Both the position numbers and the translations under genes were made by a program. 64,000 nt of DNA from Selaginella tamariscina (Eukaryota; Streptophyta; Lycopodiopsida; Selaginellales; Selaginellaceae). How positions within the stretch are numbered: the stretch's first letter is position 1; every line of letters starts with the position of its first letter. Positions 46,422 through 57,639 of this stretch are shown piece after piece. The stretch is from contig PUQB01000689.1 in the NCBI GenBank assembly GCA_003024785.1, positions 1 to 64,000 on the forward strand, written 5' to 3'. Below the pieces are notes generated by a model. The model did no database searches, was not told where the DNA came from, and was given only the letters and a program-made list of their open reading frames with translations.

Positions 46422-47435
46422 TGAAGACCACGTTTTAATCTCGACGGTATATTCTCTTCTTTTAATGATTGTAGTTGTCCAGTAATGTAAATTGACCTTG
46501 TTTTAAACAGGATTAGTCATAGCTTATTATTAGACGTGTCATATCAATGTATGTATTGTGTAAGATTGCATCTGTCCAGAATGTACTTGTTGGTATGTGA
46601 CTCCCTTGTGTATATCAATACACGTATATGCAACAATATCATGTACTGTAGATTATGTAAATTATTCATAATATCTTGCACGATATATAGTAATATTGTT
46701 TAAAGAACTAAAGCATTACGCAGCCGGGGAATCGAACCTTGGTCAGTAGATGAGATAATTTTCACACAACCATTAATCTCAAAAGGAGAATATACTCACG
46801 AATACAAGTTTTGAAATTACATCAATCCGTAAATAGTTTTTTATATACAAGTTCCATGTTTCACACGGAATATGAATTATATTTAAGTGTGTGTGTGTAT
46901 TGTAATTAAAATATAATTATATTAAAACAAAATTATTATTAGTATTAGTGTGATTGAACACTGGTAAAATAAAATTTTATATTAAGAAAAAGGTTTTAAG
47001 AGTTTTTTAAAGGTGAATGCAAGTAAATTTATATAATTTTAAGTACGTTCTTAAATGTATATATTAAAGTTGAGTGGGAACCAGCCCTTAATACTGAAAC
47101 TGTGGTTGAAATTCAGTTTATAATTACTATACTTATGGTATAGTTTAATTAAAATTAAAATTAAAATTAAATCTTCTTTAGGTAGTCTAGTGTGTGTGTG
47201 TGTATGCGAAGTATTATCGAATAACGAAACAAATATACGTGTGCGTTAAACTAAAAACCATATAGCATGTGATATTGAGTACTTGTGTGTGTGTTTGTCC
47301 TTGAATGCTTACCAAGCAGAATGTTGAATGTCAAACGGCGTGGAATTTTATTTATTTAATTATTTAACTATTCTATTTAGTTTAATAATTCCTCAAGCTA
47401 GAAAAAATTAATTTTGTAAAATACTAATCCCTGAA
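46422..47435. other. Intergenic sequence with a SINE-like fragment
   Basis: AT-rich. At 46718-46760 (minus strand) GGTTCGATTCCCCGGC is a perfect Pol III B-box core preceded by TACTGACCAA, the same family as at 24005. GT runs lie at 46888-46898 and 47191-47203. Confidence 0.5.
46718..46760 (-). repeat. SINE-like fragment with a perfect B box
   Basis: On the minus strand CTACTGACCAAGGTTCGATT is followed by CCCCGGCTGCG. I do not see an acceptor stem or anticodon arm that would make it a tRNA gene. Confidence 0.45.
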
Positions 47436-47600
47436 GTGTTTGGAGAACTAAAAAAACCCATAAACGTCACAAATGGAAGTGAACATTTGAGGAATGGGTC
47501 GGAGTCTGCCATGTTCCTCTTGGCCCTGGAATCAGTGCTGGATAACATAAACACATCCATCACTGCCTTTCTCAGGCTCCTCCAAGGGTTCAATGTAGCA
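47436..47600. repeat. First of three related segments (47.4, 48.4 and 49.8 kb)
   Basis: CACAAATGGAAGTGAACATT...CTGGAATCAGTGCTGGA recurs as CACAAATGGAAGTGAGCATT...GTTAGACACATGA at about 48397-48490 and as CACAAATGGATATCAGC...GTGTTAGACACAAGAG at about 49819-49893. The minus strand of the first copy is open (VMDVFMLSSTDSRAKRNMAD). They could be duplicated exons of an unknown gene or a dispersed repeat. Confidence 0.5.
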
Positions 47601-47958
47601 TATCCCTTGTATATACTACCTAATTAAGCATATTCTCTCCCATTTAAGGCCTTTTAACCATATTTTTAGTCACTGTTTAATAAAGAAATAAATTAACTTA
47701 AAGACCGTTAATATTAATCAATTGTTAAATTAAATAATATTAAACTGCGTAGGTGTATAAATTAACTTTTCTACTCGGTAATTTAATTAATTATTTTTAA
47801 ATTTCAAAGAGAAACAATTATTAATTAGAATTATTTATATTCAATTATATAAATTAATAATTTCTATTGTATATAGTCATAAAATCAAAGAGAAAAAGAA
47901 TTATTAAGTTTTTCTTAAATTATATTAATTAATATTAAAATTTTAAGATGGTAGGTCG

Positions 47959-48306
47959 ATGGCTATGGGAGAACTGAGATGGGAAGGATTGAGCAGCCTG
48001 GGATTGAAGCGCAAGAAGCCCAGCCAATCCACGTGGTTGCAGAATACAAAGGACTGGATTGAGAGGAAGAATTTCGGGCCGGGCGGAGGGGCCGGGATTG
48101 GGTGCGGGATTGGACTCGGACTGGGAATAACCGGATCTGTTGGGTTTGGCTCCGGTCCTTGGAACGGTTTGAGGTTGCTGTTCGGGGTCGGTGCTGGGTG
48201 TGGAGTCGGGATTGGATACGGTTTTGGTTATGGGATGGGGATTCTCTGGGATAGACCTCCACTTCTAAATAACAAAGACAAGAAGCTTGTGTTTAGCAAA
48301 AATTGA
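47959..48306 (+). CDS. Small glycine-rich protein, TGD5-like
   Basis: A 115-codon frame. Residues about 25-40 read WLQNTKDWIERKNFGPG. Then comes a glycine-rich hydrophobic domain with alternating G (AGIGCGIGLGLGITGSVGFG, GVGAGCGVGIGYGFGYGMG), which could form two membrane hairpins, and a short basic tail. The basic N-terminus plus GxGxG membrane core resembles the small plant TGD5 protein, a chloroplast outer-envelope partner in lipid import from the ER. The assignment rests on composition and layout, so other small glycine-rich membrane proteins remain possible. The frame is intact, and the start at 47959 has an in-frame second Met two codons later. Confidence 0.55.
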   Translation: MAMGELRWEGLSSLGLKRKKPSQSTWLQNTKDWIERKNFGPGGGAGIGCGIGLGLGITGSVGFGSGPWNGLRLLFGVGAGCGVGIGYGFGYGMGILWDRPPLLNNKDKKLVFSKN

Positions 48307-49343
48307 GATAACAATTTTAGTATATTATTGTAACACACACGCACACACACCGTGTGTGTAAGCAAACATGTAGGCAGCCCAGTACTCACAGACGTCACAA
48401 ATGGAAGTGAGCATTTTCAGTATGAGTCAAACACCTGCCTTTCTTTTGGGCCTCAAATATGCGTTAGACACATGAAATCAGTGTCCACCACAGAACACCC
48501 AGCCCCATTAAACTATACAATACTATACACAAGGAGCGTGCGTGCGTGTGTGTGTATGTGTGTGAATATGGTACCTTATTGATGAAGCTGACAAAAGCTT
48601 TGCCGAAGCATCAGCTAGCTGCTGCAAACCTGTAAAGTACATGCATAATACACACACGCTGGCGCGTGCGCGTGCACACACACATGCCATTGTATGACAT
48701 GTATAACATCCTGAGGATGCGTACAACATCATAGAAATGCACCCGGCATCTCTTTGCACACGAGCACATCTGTAAGATGAACAAGAGATTAAATGATTAT
48801 TATGTGCTAGTTATATGCAGATCCACACACACCTCGAATCAAAGGAAGCGCCTGTACTCAGCGGCAACCCTAGCTATGAACCCTAAAACAGGAGTTTAGA
48901 AATAAAGAATGAAATAAAATCGTTAATCACTTGTCAGTCTCGTACTACAAACAGGTTAGTTGTTAAGTTTTCCATTGAACACATGTCAAATGCATGCATA
49001 TTGTAGGACTCTCTAACTACACACACATATACTACACACACATATGTATAACTAAATAGCATATAATAAATATTAAGAATGTTGATATATATATATATAT
49101 ATATATATTAATGTTTAACACACACACACATGTATGTAGAATTACACACATACATAGGCAATCTGTGTATATGATGATGTTATATATAAAAATTGTTTTT
49201 GTATGTGTGTGTATGTTTATATGCCAATATGACATATACATGTGTACATGTATATAATCCTATTTTGTATATAGAATAATGTATATAGCTCATAGTAAAC
49301 TTGAAAACAAGAATGCAAATATAAAAAATATGATATATTCATA

Positions 49344-49382
<39 letters not shown>

Positions 49383-49943
49383 TTTCATGACATGTAGCAT
49401 AAGGACAAACTCAAGCTTCATGAGTATATTAGTATGTAATTACACCATTATAGTATTTTAATACACACAAACTTACACAAACAAATATTATTTATCCATA
49501 AAGCAGAATGATTAGAACATACATTGCTTTATTATGAATTGAATAATATAATATAGTTATATAGTAAATTACAGCATTTTATATATATCGAATATGTAAC
49601 TAAATAAATTCATTTCTATCTTTAAAATTCTAAGTAAATGTAAGAACAAAGAAATATCTGCATACAAGCCGCAGGACTTCCCAATGTTATAAATATATTT
49701 ATCTGATGATTTTGATTATATAATAAATGCAATTAAATAAATAAATAAATAAATAAAATTGAAATAAAAAAAACAAAAATTGGTAAAAGAATTTTGCAGA
49801 GGTTTGTCAAACAAGCTTCACAAATGGATATCAGCTTGTTCGTGTACACTTGCATTTGATTTGGGACAGCCTTTTAAAGTGTTAGACACAAGAGCATAAC
49901 CATTCTCCTAGCATGTCCCGAGAGAGAGACACACACATACACA

Positions 49944-49976
<33 letters not shown>

Positions 49977-51598
49977 TCTTCTTACTAATATTAAATTAAT
50001 AACATACACTACCTGGACCGTTGGACTTTCATATTCAGCAATGTATATCTAAATATACACATACATACTTACATACGTATGCCATACGTATGTGTGTGTT
50101 CATTAGGCATGCACATAAAGATCCTGAACTCTTGATAATCTCAAAATGTAGAATCCATGGGATGTATGTAAAGTCATCACACACATATAATATAATATTC
50201 TAATCAAAATATACCTTAAATTTCATTTGGAAAAATTTAATTAAGTTTCACACGATATTTTAAGAAAATATTCTAATTTAACAATATTTTAATTTTATAA
50301 AATTATAATAGTTAATAAAATTTAATATTAACATAAAATCTAAACCATCCAATTAATTCATACCCTTCACCTTATACATTAAAATATTAATATATATTTT
50401 ATTGCTGGTATTTAAAACTCTAATTATAATTTTTTAAATGAAATTTAAAATTGAAATAAAACATAAGTCTAAATAAAATTATAGATTTCATGGTCAATAA
50501 ATAATATCTTATTATAAATATATTCTTTATATGCCTTAGATTTTATTTAATTTAAGAAATTATAATTAATAAAAATATTAGAATATCTTAGTAATTTAAA
50601 GTATATGAAAAATATGCTTCATTTGAATGGTTTATATTTCAACTTGAAACTCTTCAATATTAATAAGATCTTCTACCATAAAACTGATTCACTGCCCTCT
50701 AAAATTTAATATAAATATACATGTTTGTCCTTCATCACATGTATGTGTATAATATTTTAAAGATACAATGTGGTTGGAATATATATATAATATAATAGTT
50801 TGACAGTGTGTTGTGTCTCCTTTTAATACAAGAGAGAATTTCGTTTAATTAAAACTAATCATAATTAGAAAGCATTTAGCTTAAGTTAATGTTTCAAAGA
50901 AATATTTGTATATTCTTAAAATATTTATAAGGTTTAAAAATAAATATTTATATATTCTTAATATTTTATAGTTTATATTAATTGTGATTCTTTTAAGAGA
51001 TTTAACCTGTTATATATAATTTAAAATAGAATAAATAAATAAATAAAAAGTAACTTTAATAAGCAAAAATTATTAGTAAATTCATTAAATAATTAGGACA
51101 AAACAAAAAACAAGAAAATTATTATAAAAGAAAGCCATTGGATTAAATGACCGACACAACTAAATGGTACGTCATCAATTTAACTTTAAGTTTAAAATGT
51201 AAGTTTATAAATTTAATAATTGTTAATTAATATGTTAATTGTTAATTAATTTCTTTTATTGAATTATTCTTATTTATATAATAATAACAAATTAATATTT
51301 AATATCAACTTTTGTACACAAGTGTTTGTGGACCATATGAGTTGCTTGCTTGAAAACTTACAATACGACAATGAAATCCTATATATATAATATAATAAAT
51401 GGTGTATATTGTATCATATTTATATATTGATTAATCAATATCAAAGGGGCATTCCATGAAACTTGGATCATTGTACATCCAACTTGTATAGGGACAAAAG
51501 GATTAAGATTCTTGGGAGAATATTCAGTGAGTGTAAAGGGATGAACACCATTATAACCCTTTAAACACTAGTAAACCCTAGTAATCAATCAATCAATC
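48307..51598. other. Intergenic region rich in microsatellites
   Basis: CA/GT runs lie at 48332-48360, 49100-49130, 49346-49380 and 49940-49972, with (TA)n at 49087-49109. The second and third copies of the segment described at 47436 are here. From 50200 to 51400 it is almost purely AT-rich. Phrases such as ATAAAATCTAAACCATCCAA (50332) recur in variant form at about 63205, so a dispersed repeat is present. I see no supported gene. Confidence 0.5.
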
Positions 51599-51880
51599 AT
51601 GGGGTTAAGGGCAGCGCTTGTGCTGTTGCTTGTGTGTGCCCTTTTCGCTCTTTCACATGCCAGATCTTTCCATTTCAATCCAATTCGCATGCCCTTTGAT
51701 GATGATATCGATAATCTTAAGGGTACTAGATGGGCTGTTCTTATTGCTGGCTCTAATGGATATGGAAATTATAGACATCAGGTATGTATTATTCCTACCT
51801 ATATATATATATGCACACACATGCATATATACATATGATGGGTTCAATTTGTGATAGGCGGATGTGTGCCATGCCTATCA

Positions 51881-51915
<35 letters not shown>

Positions 51916-52137
51916 TGCGCACATATATATATATGATGGGTTCATGATTATGTTGAATTTGTGGTAGGCGGATGTGTGCCATGCATATCAAATATTGAGG
52001 AAGAATGGGTTGAAAGAAGAACATATAATTGTGATGATGTATGATGATATAGCCAACAACCCTGATAACCCACGGCCCGGGACTATTATTAATCATCCAC
52101 ATGGTTCTGATGTGTACGCCGGAGTTCCAAAGGTGTG

Positions 52138-52170
<33 letters not shown>

Positions 52171-52329
52171 TGAGAGAGACTCTTCAATTGTATATATGCA
52201 TAAATATAAAGTATTTTATAGCATAAGGTGAAGTTTTTAAACATGCAGTATATGATTGACCAGAGGGTTTTTTTAGATATGATTGAATTGTAGGGGGGTG
52301 CTGTCATATATACATATATGTATATATAG

Positions 52330-52366
<37 letters not shown>

Positions 52367-54154
52367 CCTCACTCATGTACATACACTTGGATGCGTGTAT
52401 ATACGTATATACAGCTGAGTGACCTTTAATTGATGGGTTTATATGGTTTATACAGGATTATACAGGAGAAGCTGTGTCTGTTGATAACTTATTTGCAGTT
52501 CTCCTTGGAGACAGAAATGCAACTACAGGTGGAAGTGGAAAAGTAGTGGACAGTGGGCCGGATGATTATGTTTTCCTCTTTTATTCTGATCACGGCGGTC
52601 CTGGTGTCCTTGGTAAGAATATACACACATATGTTTATCTATTCATACAGGTTTTAATCTTGGTTTATAGGAATGCCTGGATTGCCCAATCTCTATGCAA
52701 ATGACTTGATAGACGTGTTGAAGAAAAAACATGCGATGGGAACCTACAAAGAAATGGTATGTGTTCATATACATTAATATACGCACGTATTATGTAATGT
52801 TTACAATAAAACTTGAAATTTTGTAGGTGATATACTTGGAAGCCTGTGAAAGTGGTAGTATATTCGAGGGATTATTGCCCGAAGGACTCAACATTTATGT
52901 GACAACTGCAGCAAATGCAGTTGAAAACAGCTGGGGAACTTATTGTCCAGGTAAAAAAAATAGTTGTATATATACAGAGTGTGTGTGTGTGTGTATATAC
53001 GAGAGGACATATATATCTCTATATCTGTCCAGGCATGTATCCCTCGCCACCTCCCGAGTTTGACACCTGTCTCGGGGACCTATACAGTGTTGCATGGATG
53101 GAGGACAGGTTGGTTTTTGTCACGATGTTCTTTATTTTTGTTTATTTGTTTATTAATATTATCTCAAACTGCAGTGAAGTTCAAAATCTCAAGAGAGAGA
53201 CTCTACTTCAGCAGTATCTGACGGTAATTATATAACAGATACATACGTACATTTGTGTGTGTGTGTGTGTGTGTTATATATGCATGTAATGTATGTATGT
53301 ATATATACAGGTGAAGGATAGGACATCAAACCATAACACATACCAATCGGGATCACATGTGATGCAATATGGTGATGTGCATTTGAACTCTGAACAACTT
53401 GCGTGGTTCATGGGGTACGATCCTGCAAACGTGGATAAGCCCCCAAGCAATGCTCTTTTTCCCATTACAAATGGGGTTAACCAGCGTGATGCAGATTTAA
53501 TACATATCTGGCGTAAGGTAATTTCATGTTTATATTGTTTAGCTGTTTACAATTGTTAAACATTACATACTAAGCAATGGTTTATGCGATTTTGCAGTTT
53601 ACCAAAGCTTTAGAAGGAACCAAACAGAAGAAAGAGGCACGGAAGAAGATGATGGATGCTTTGGCTCACAGAATGCATATAGACAGGTATCGTCTACTGT
53701 ATACGTATATAAAATGTCTATAAGAATATATTTAAAATATTTAGTTATTAATATTAATATGTATATTTGGAACAGGAGCGTGGAACTTGTGAGTGCACTT
53801 TTTTTGGTTCTGAATCTGCTTCAGAAATTGTGGGGAAAGTGAGGCCTGGGAAGCCTCTTGTTGACAATTGGCAATGCCTTAAATCCATGGTAAAGTATAT
53901 ACGAGTGTATATATACATACAACGCACACACACACACACACACACATAATGTTTACTTATAATAGGTACGTGGTTTTGAGTCGAAGTGTGGTTCACTGGG
54001 ACAATATGGAATGAAGCACATGAGGGTGTTTGCCAATATATGTAACGAGGGAGTGGATGTCGAAAGACTAAACACTGCAGCTAGTGAAGTATGTTCCGCT
54101 AATGCAGATCCTCAAGTTTGGAAGCCAGTGACAAGCAGCCAGTTTAGTGCTTAA
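51599..54154 (+). CDS. VPE: Legumain / vacuolar processing enzyme (cysteine protease, C13)
   Basis: Eleven exons: 51599-51781, 51968-52132, 52456-52612, 52671-52756, 52827-52950, 53033-53108, 53175-53223, 53311-53517, 53598-53686, 53776-53889 and 53966-54154. The start gives a signal peptide ([15 protein letters not shown]), then the peptidase begins at [20 protein letters not shown]. The catalytic His is in YSDHGGPG (about residue 162) and the catalytic Cys in YLEACESGS (about residue 204). The C-terminal prodomain has DNWQCLKSM and GQYGMKHMR. The enzyme cleaves after Asn/Asp in the vacuole to mature storage and other proteins and can act in cell death. Length (about 490 residues) fits the family. 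One frameshift lies in exon 10 at a seven-T run (53799-53805), where one more T would restore the family frame. AATAAA at 54220 is a likely polyadenylation signal. Confidence 0.93.
51838..51990 (+). repeat. Duplicated intron end/exon start in the legumain gene
   Basis: GGCGGATGTGTGCCATGC preceded by GTGATAG occurs at about 51852-51876 and again, preceded by GTGGTAG, at 51961-51985. The second copy continues into the coding exon 2. The first runs into a GT repeat and would be a decoy acceptor with truncated exon. Confidence 0.85.
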
Positions 54155-55168
54155 TACGCATCTGGTTTAGTGCTTAAAACGAGCTTAGGATGTGGGAATG
54201 TAAATAGAAAATCTTGTACAATAAATAAGTTTGTTAAAAGGTTACGATGCAATATGTTTTATATTTATTATTTACTATATAATTCAACAATTGATATGCT
54301 AGTCATTTTATATACTAGCATATAAACACCCTGCCCACCTCACACACGTGTATATATATACATTCCATTTGTAAATTTTTTTTTAATATAATCAAATAAG
54401 TTTAAATTTTGTCTTCTTTATACATTATATATAATATAATTCTACGTGAGAAGATATAAAAGATAATGACAATGTCACGTGCTTTATGTAACCATAAGAT
54501 TGTATTATAAAGTTCTATATCACATTATTAATTAAAATTTGTTGTTCTAAATAGCTATAAATGCTTATAAGATAATTATTAAAGAAATTTCTTGATAGAA
54601 AAAATAATTTTCAAACACTAAGTTAATTTTTATAAAGAATAGAAAATATTAATATTATGAAAACTTTGGATTTTTATCTATTAAGGTTAATAAAATGAAA
54701 ATCATTATTAAACAGATTAACATTTATTATCTTTATTTTTAAATTATATTAAAACTTAAAAATGTGGTAAATTACATTGACTTTAAAAAAAATTTAAAAG
54801 TATACATATATAGGGGCTTATTAGTGAAGGGAGATTATTATGGTATACATAAATTTTTAACATTAAAAATTAATAACATAAAAAATAATTCACATTTATT
54901 TAAAATATTCAATTTATATATATAAATGTCAACGGTTTGCAAGATTACTTAATTTATCTTTTCTATTAAATAAATACTTTGGTTTAGTTTTTATTTAAAT
55001 ATCTAAAAATAAAAAATAACTATAATAATAATGTTATTGTAATAATATTAACATTATTTAAACTTTATATTTTTATTAAATATATATTTTTCCTTATATA
55101 TATAACTAAATAAACATACATATATACATGCACAAACAAAATCTTTCACACAAACTATACCAATATTG
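54155..55168. other. Intergenic sequence between convergent genes
   Basis: AT-rich with no visible gene. The legumain and Vps38-like genes end toward each other here. Confidence 0.55.
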
Positions 55169-55374
55169 TCATGCAAGTGACTGGCCCTCACGACATATAG
55201 TCTTCAAGATTCTCTTAAGATTCGGGAGAATATGCCTGGGACCAACACTTGGCACATCAAAACGATGCAATATTTGCTCCAAATCCTAATGTATAAAACA
55301 TCAATAATAATATATATAGTTTACTTTATATGTATAGCATAATAAAACGGTGGTTTAAGTCCTCTCTCTCTCTC

Positions 55375-55410
<36 letters not shown>

Positions 55411-56149
55411 TGTTGAGGAGGAAAACGGCATAAGCAGCCCTGGTAGGGTCTTGACCATGTGAAAAAAGAGGGAACTCCACAATCCCATTCTCTACAAAAG
55501 CCGGTAAAACTAAGACACCACCTGTCGATGGTTCTGTAGGCGGTGAAAAGTCTTGTATATAAGATCTAGATGCTCGGTATCTTATGGGGTATCGCAGCCG
55601 AATATCCAAGAATCTCGCTAACAAAGTCAAAAGCTGCATACACACACATTAAGTACGTGTGAGATAAATACATATCTAGCTATATGTATACAGAATAGCA
55701 TGCTGTGTGTGTGTGTAACCCACATGAGCAACGTATCCAAGTGCAGTGGCAGATGTCTCATATTCCCGTTTATCGGTAAACAGAGAAGCTTCCTTCTTCA
55801 TAGGAGCAATAACATGCAAACCTGATATAGTTAATGGTGTGCAATCCGATCCTTCACCTAGATACATAAATAACATACATCAATGTTAATAAATCAATGA
55901 CTGGTCAATAACTAACCTTTGTAAATGTAAAACTTAGCACGTACGCACACAGTTACCTGCGTGTGCAAATGAAGGGCACTTCTTTTTATTAGTGCATGGA
56001 ATAAGGGGGTAAAGAGCAGCTACTTCTGCAACCATACACCGTCTTCTCGAGGTTAAAAGATTTTCAAGCGTGTTAATCTCCCATAACCTGCGTCACCAAC
56101 TAAAAGCCTTTCTGCTTCCTGCAAATATATATATAATATATATATATAT

Positions 56150-56239
<90 letters not shown>

Positions 56240-57204
56240 TAGATATATGTACTACCTCAAACCTAACAAACACATTGAGAACGTCATAGTGTTATGGCAA
56301 TAATTAGATAGAGAATATACCTGGAGGCGGGACTGTGTAGAACCTAGATTACGGGCTGCATGTAGAAGCGAGCTACCTGAAGCTGCGAATTTCTCCTTGC
56401 AATCCTTGAGTTTTAATGTGTTCTCATGTAATGACGATTTTAACTCCTTTAAATACTTCTGTCTTGATTCTAGCTTCTTCTTTAATGCTTCTAAATTATC
56501 CACCCGCTCCACTGCTTTCAATTTTTCCTGTTAAATAAACCTCATGAGTTAAATATACACAACAATATATGTAAATATGTATTAGTTTGTTTATGTACTA
56601 AACAATCGTAATATCTATGCAAATATATACATATTTGATACGAGTGTATACACAAACTCGTGTAATATAAAGTTTCAAATATAGTTATATTCCTCAGAAG
56701 GGTCTTAACATAGCAAAATTGATTATATGTTTAATAAGTGATGTAATGAAAGTGTTTACTGGTATTATAGTATTATAAATGTAATAATCATTAAACATCA
56801 AATTCAATATGCTAGATAAAATAAAAATTATGAAACAATCTTTATCTATAATATACACTCTCCGCATCACCACACACACCCACATATCTACGTTTGTGTG
56901 TGATTTAAATCTATATTTTCAAATGGTTTGGCAATTATATGGAAATTATGTGTAATTTCCTAGTTATAGGAATTTACACCAAATATACATGTATGTATTT
57001 AATTACCTGAGCTAATAAAGACTCTAATTTGCAAGCAGCAGAGCGTTTCTTGAAGCGATTCTTGGAGAGAACAGTAGCGAGGCCACAGAGACGAGCAAGA
57101 TGATTCTGGAATTGTTCAAATTCCAGGATCTGAACAGATTCCGAGATCTTATTGGCATCAAATTCTTTGTCTTCCCCACCTGTTGATTCCTCCACCCTGT
57201 CCAT
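55169..57204 (-). CDS. VPS38: Vps38/UVRAG-like subunit of the PI3-kinase complex
   Basis: Six minus-strand exons: 57007-57204, 56321-56527, 55957-56118, 55724-55857, 55409-55633 and 55169-55285. Exons 1-2 give a coiled coil (VERVDNLEALKKKLESRQKY, SSLHENTLKLKDCKEKF). Exons 4-6 give the UVRAG/Atg14 BARA-type domain: TISGLHVI, FTDKREYETSATALGYVAHL, IRLRYPIRYRASRSYI, EFPLFSHGQDPTRAAYAVFL and GPRHILPNL. In plants this protein joins Vps34, Vps15 and Atg6 on endosomes and functions in vacuolar sorting and autophagy. The splice junctions join in frame. One frameshift occurs in exon 3 near 56070, where the coiled-coil end passes to another frame that gives VAEVAALYPL. The start MDRVEE at 57204 follows ACCCTAAAAC-type words typical of plant housekeeping promoters. 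Confidence 0.87.
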
Positions 57205-57452
57205 CCTTCATCTTTCTCCCTTCAGCTATGCGCTACTCTGTTCTGCCCTAAAACCCTAAAACTATCTTTATTAAACCATCATCATTAATCCATCTCTAAG
57301 AGATACTGATTTCGTTATAATTTTATTAAAGTTTCAAATGGTACAGTATATATAATCTTATTCCATCTTAATACTCATCAATTTTATTTTAAATCAATTT
57401 TTTTTTTTAAAATTAAATATATTCTAATATAATCATTAAATAAATTAAGGTT
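57205..57452. other. Upstream region of the Vps38-like gene
   Basis: CCCTAAAACCCTAAAAC (57246-57262) is a telo-box-like promoter motif about 45 bp from the start codon. The region is then cut off by the gypsy insertion at 57453, so the native promoter may be displaced. Confidence 0.5.
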
Positions 57453-57582
57453 TGTGAGAGTTTGGAATATAGAAATGTGTATAATCCATTTGTGCAATAA
57501 CCCTAACTTATAGATTGAAACCAATCCCATAGTCATTACGCTAATAATAATATGTGCACATGGAGCCGTACACATGGATTTT
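57453..57582 (-). repeat. 3' LTR of the 57-62-kb gypsy element
   Basis: On the plus strand it starts TGTGAGAGTTTGG and ends near ACACATGGATTTTA. It lacks about 20 nt (TATATAGGAGTGAGTGGTTC region) present in the 5' LTR, including the TATA motif. Confidence 0.85.
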
Positions 57583-57639
57583 ATATATCATCTCCTCTCG
57601 GAAGAATGTAAGTTGGTTAGGGTTCTCTGGTAGATGGAC

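Noticed and set aside
46718..46800. Possible tRNA gene on the minus strand
   Set aside because: Perfect B box, but no acceptor stem pairing or anticodon arm is visible.
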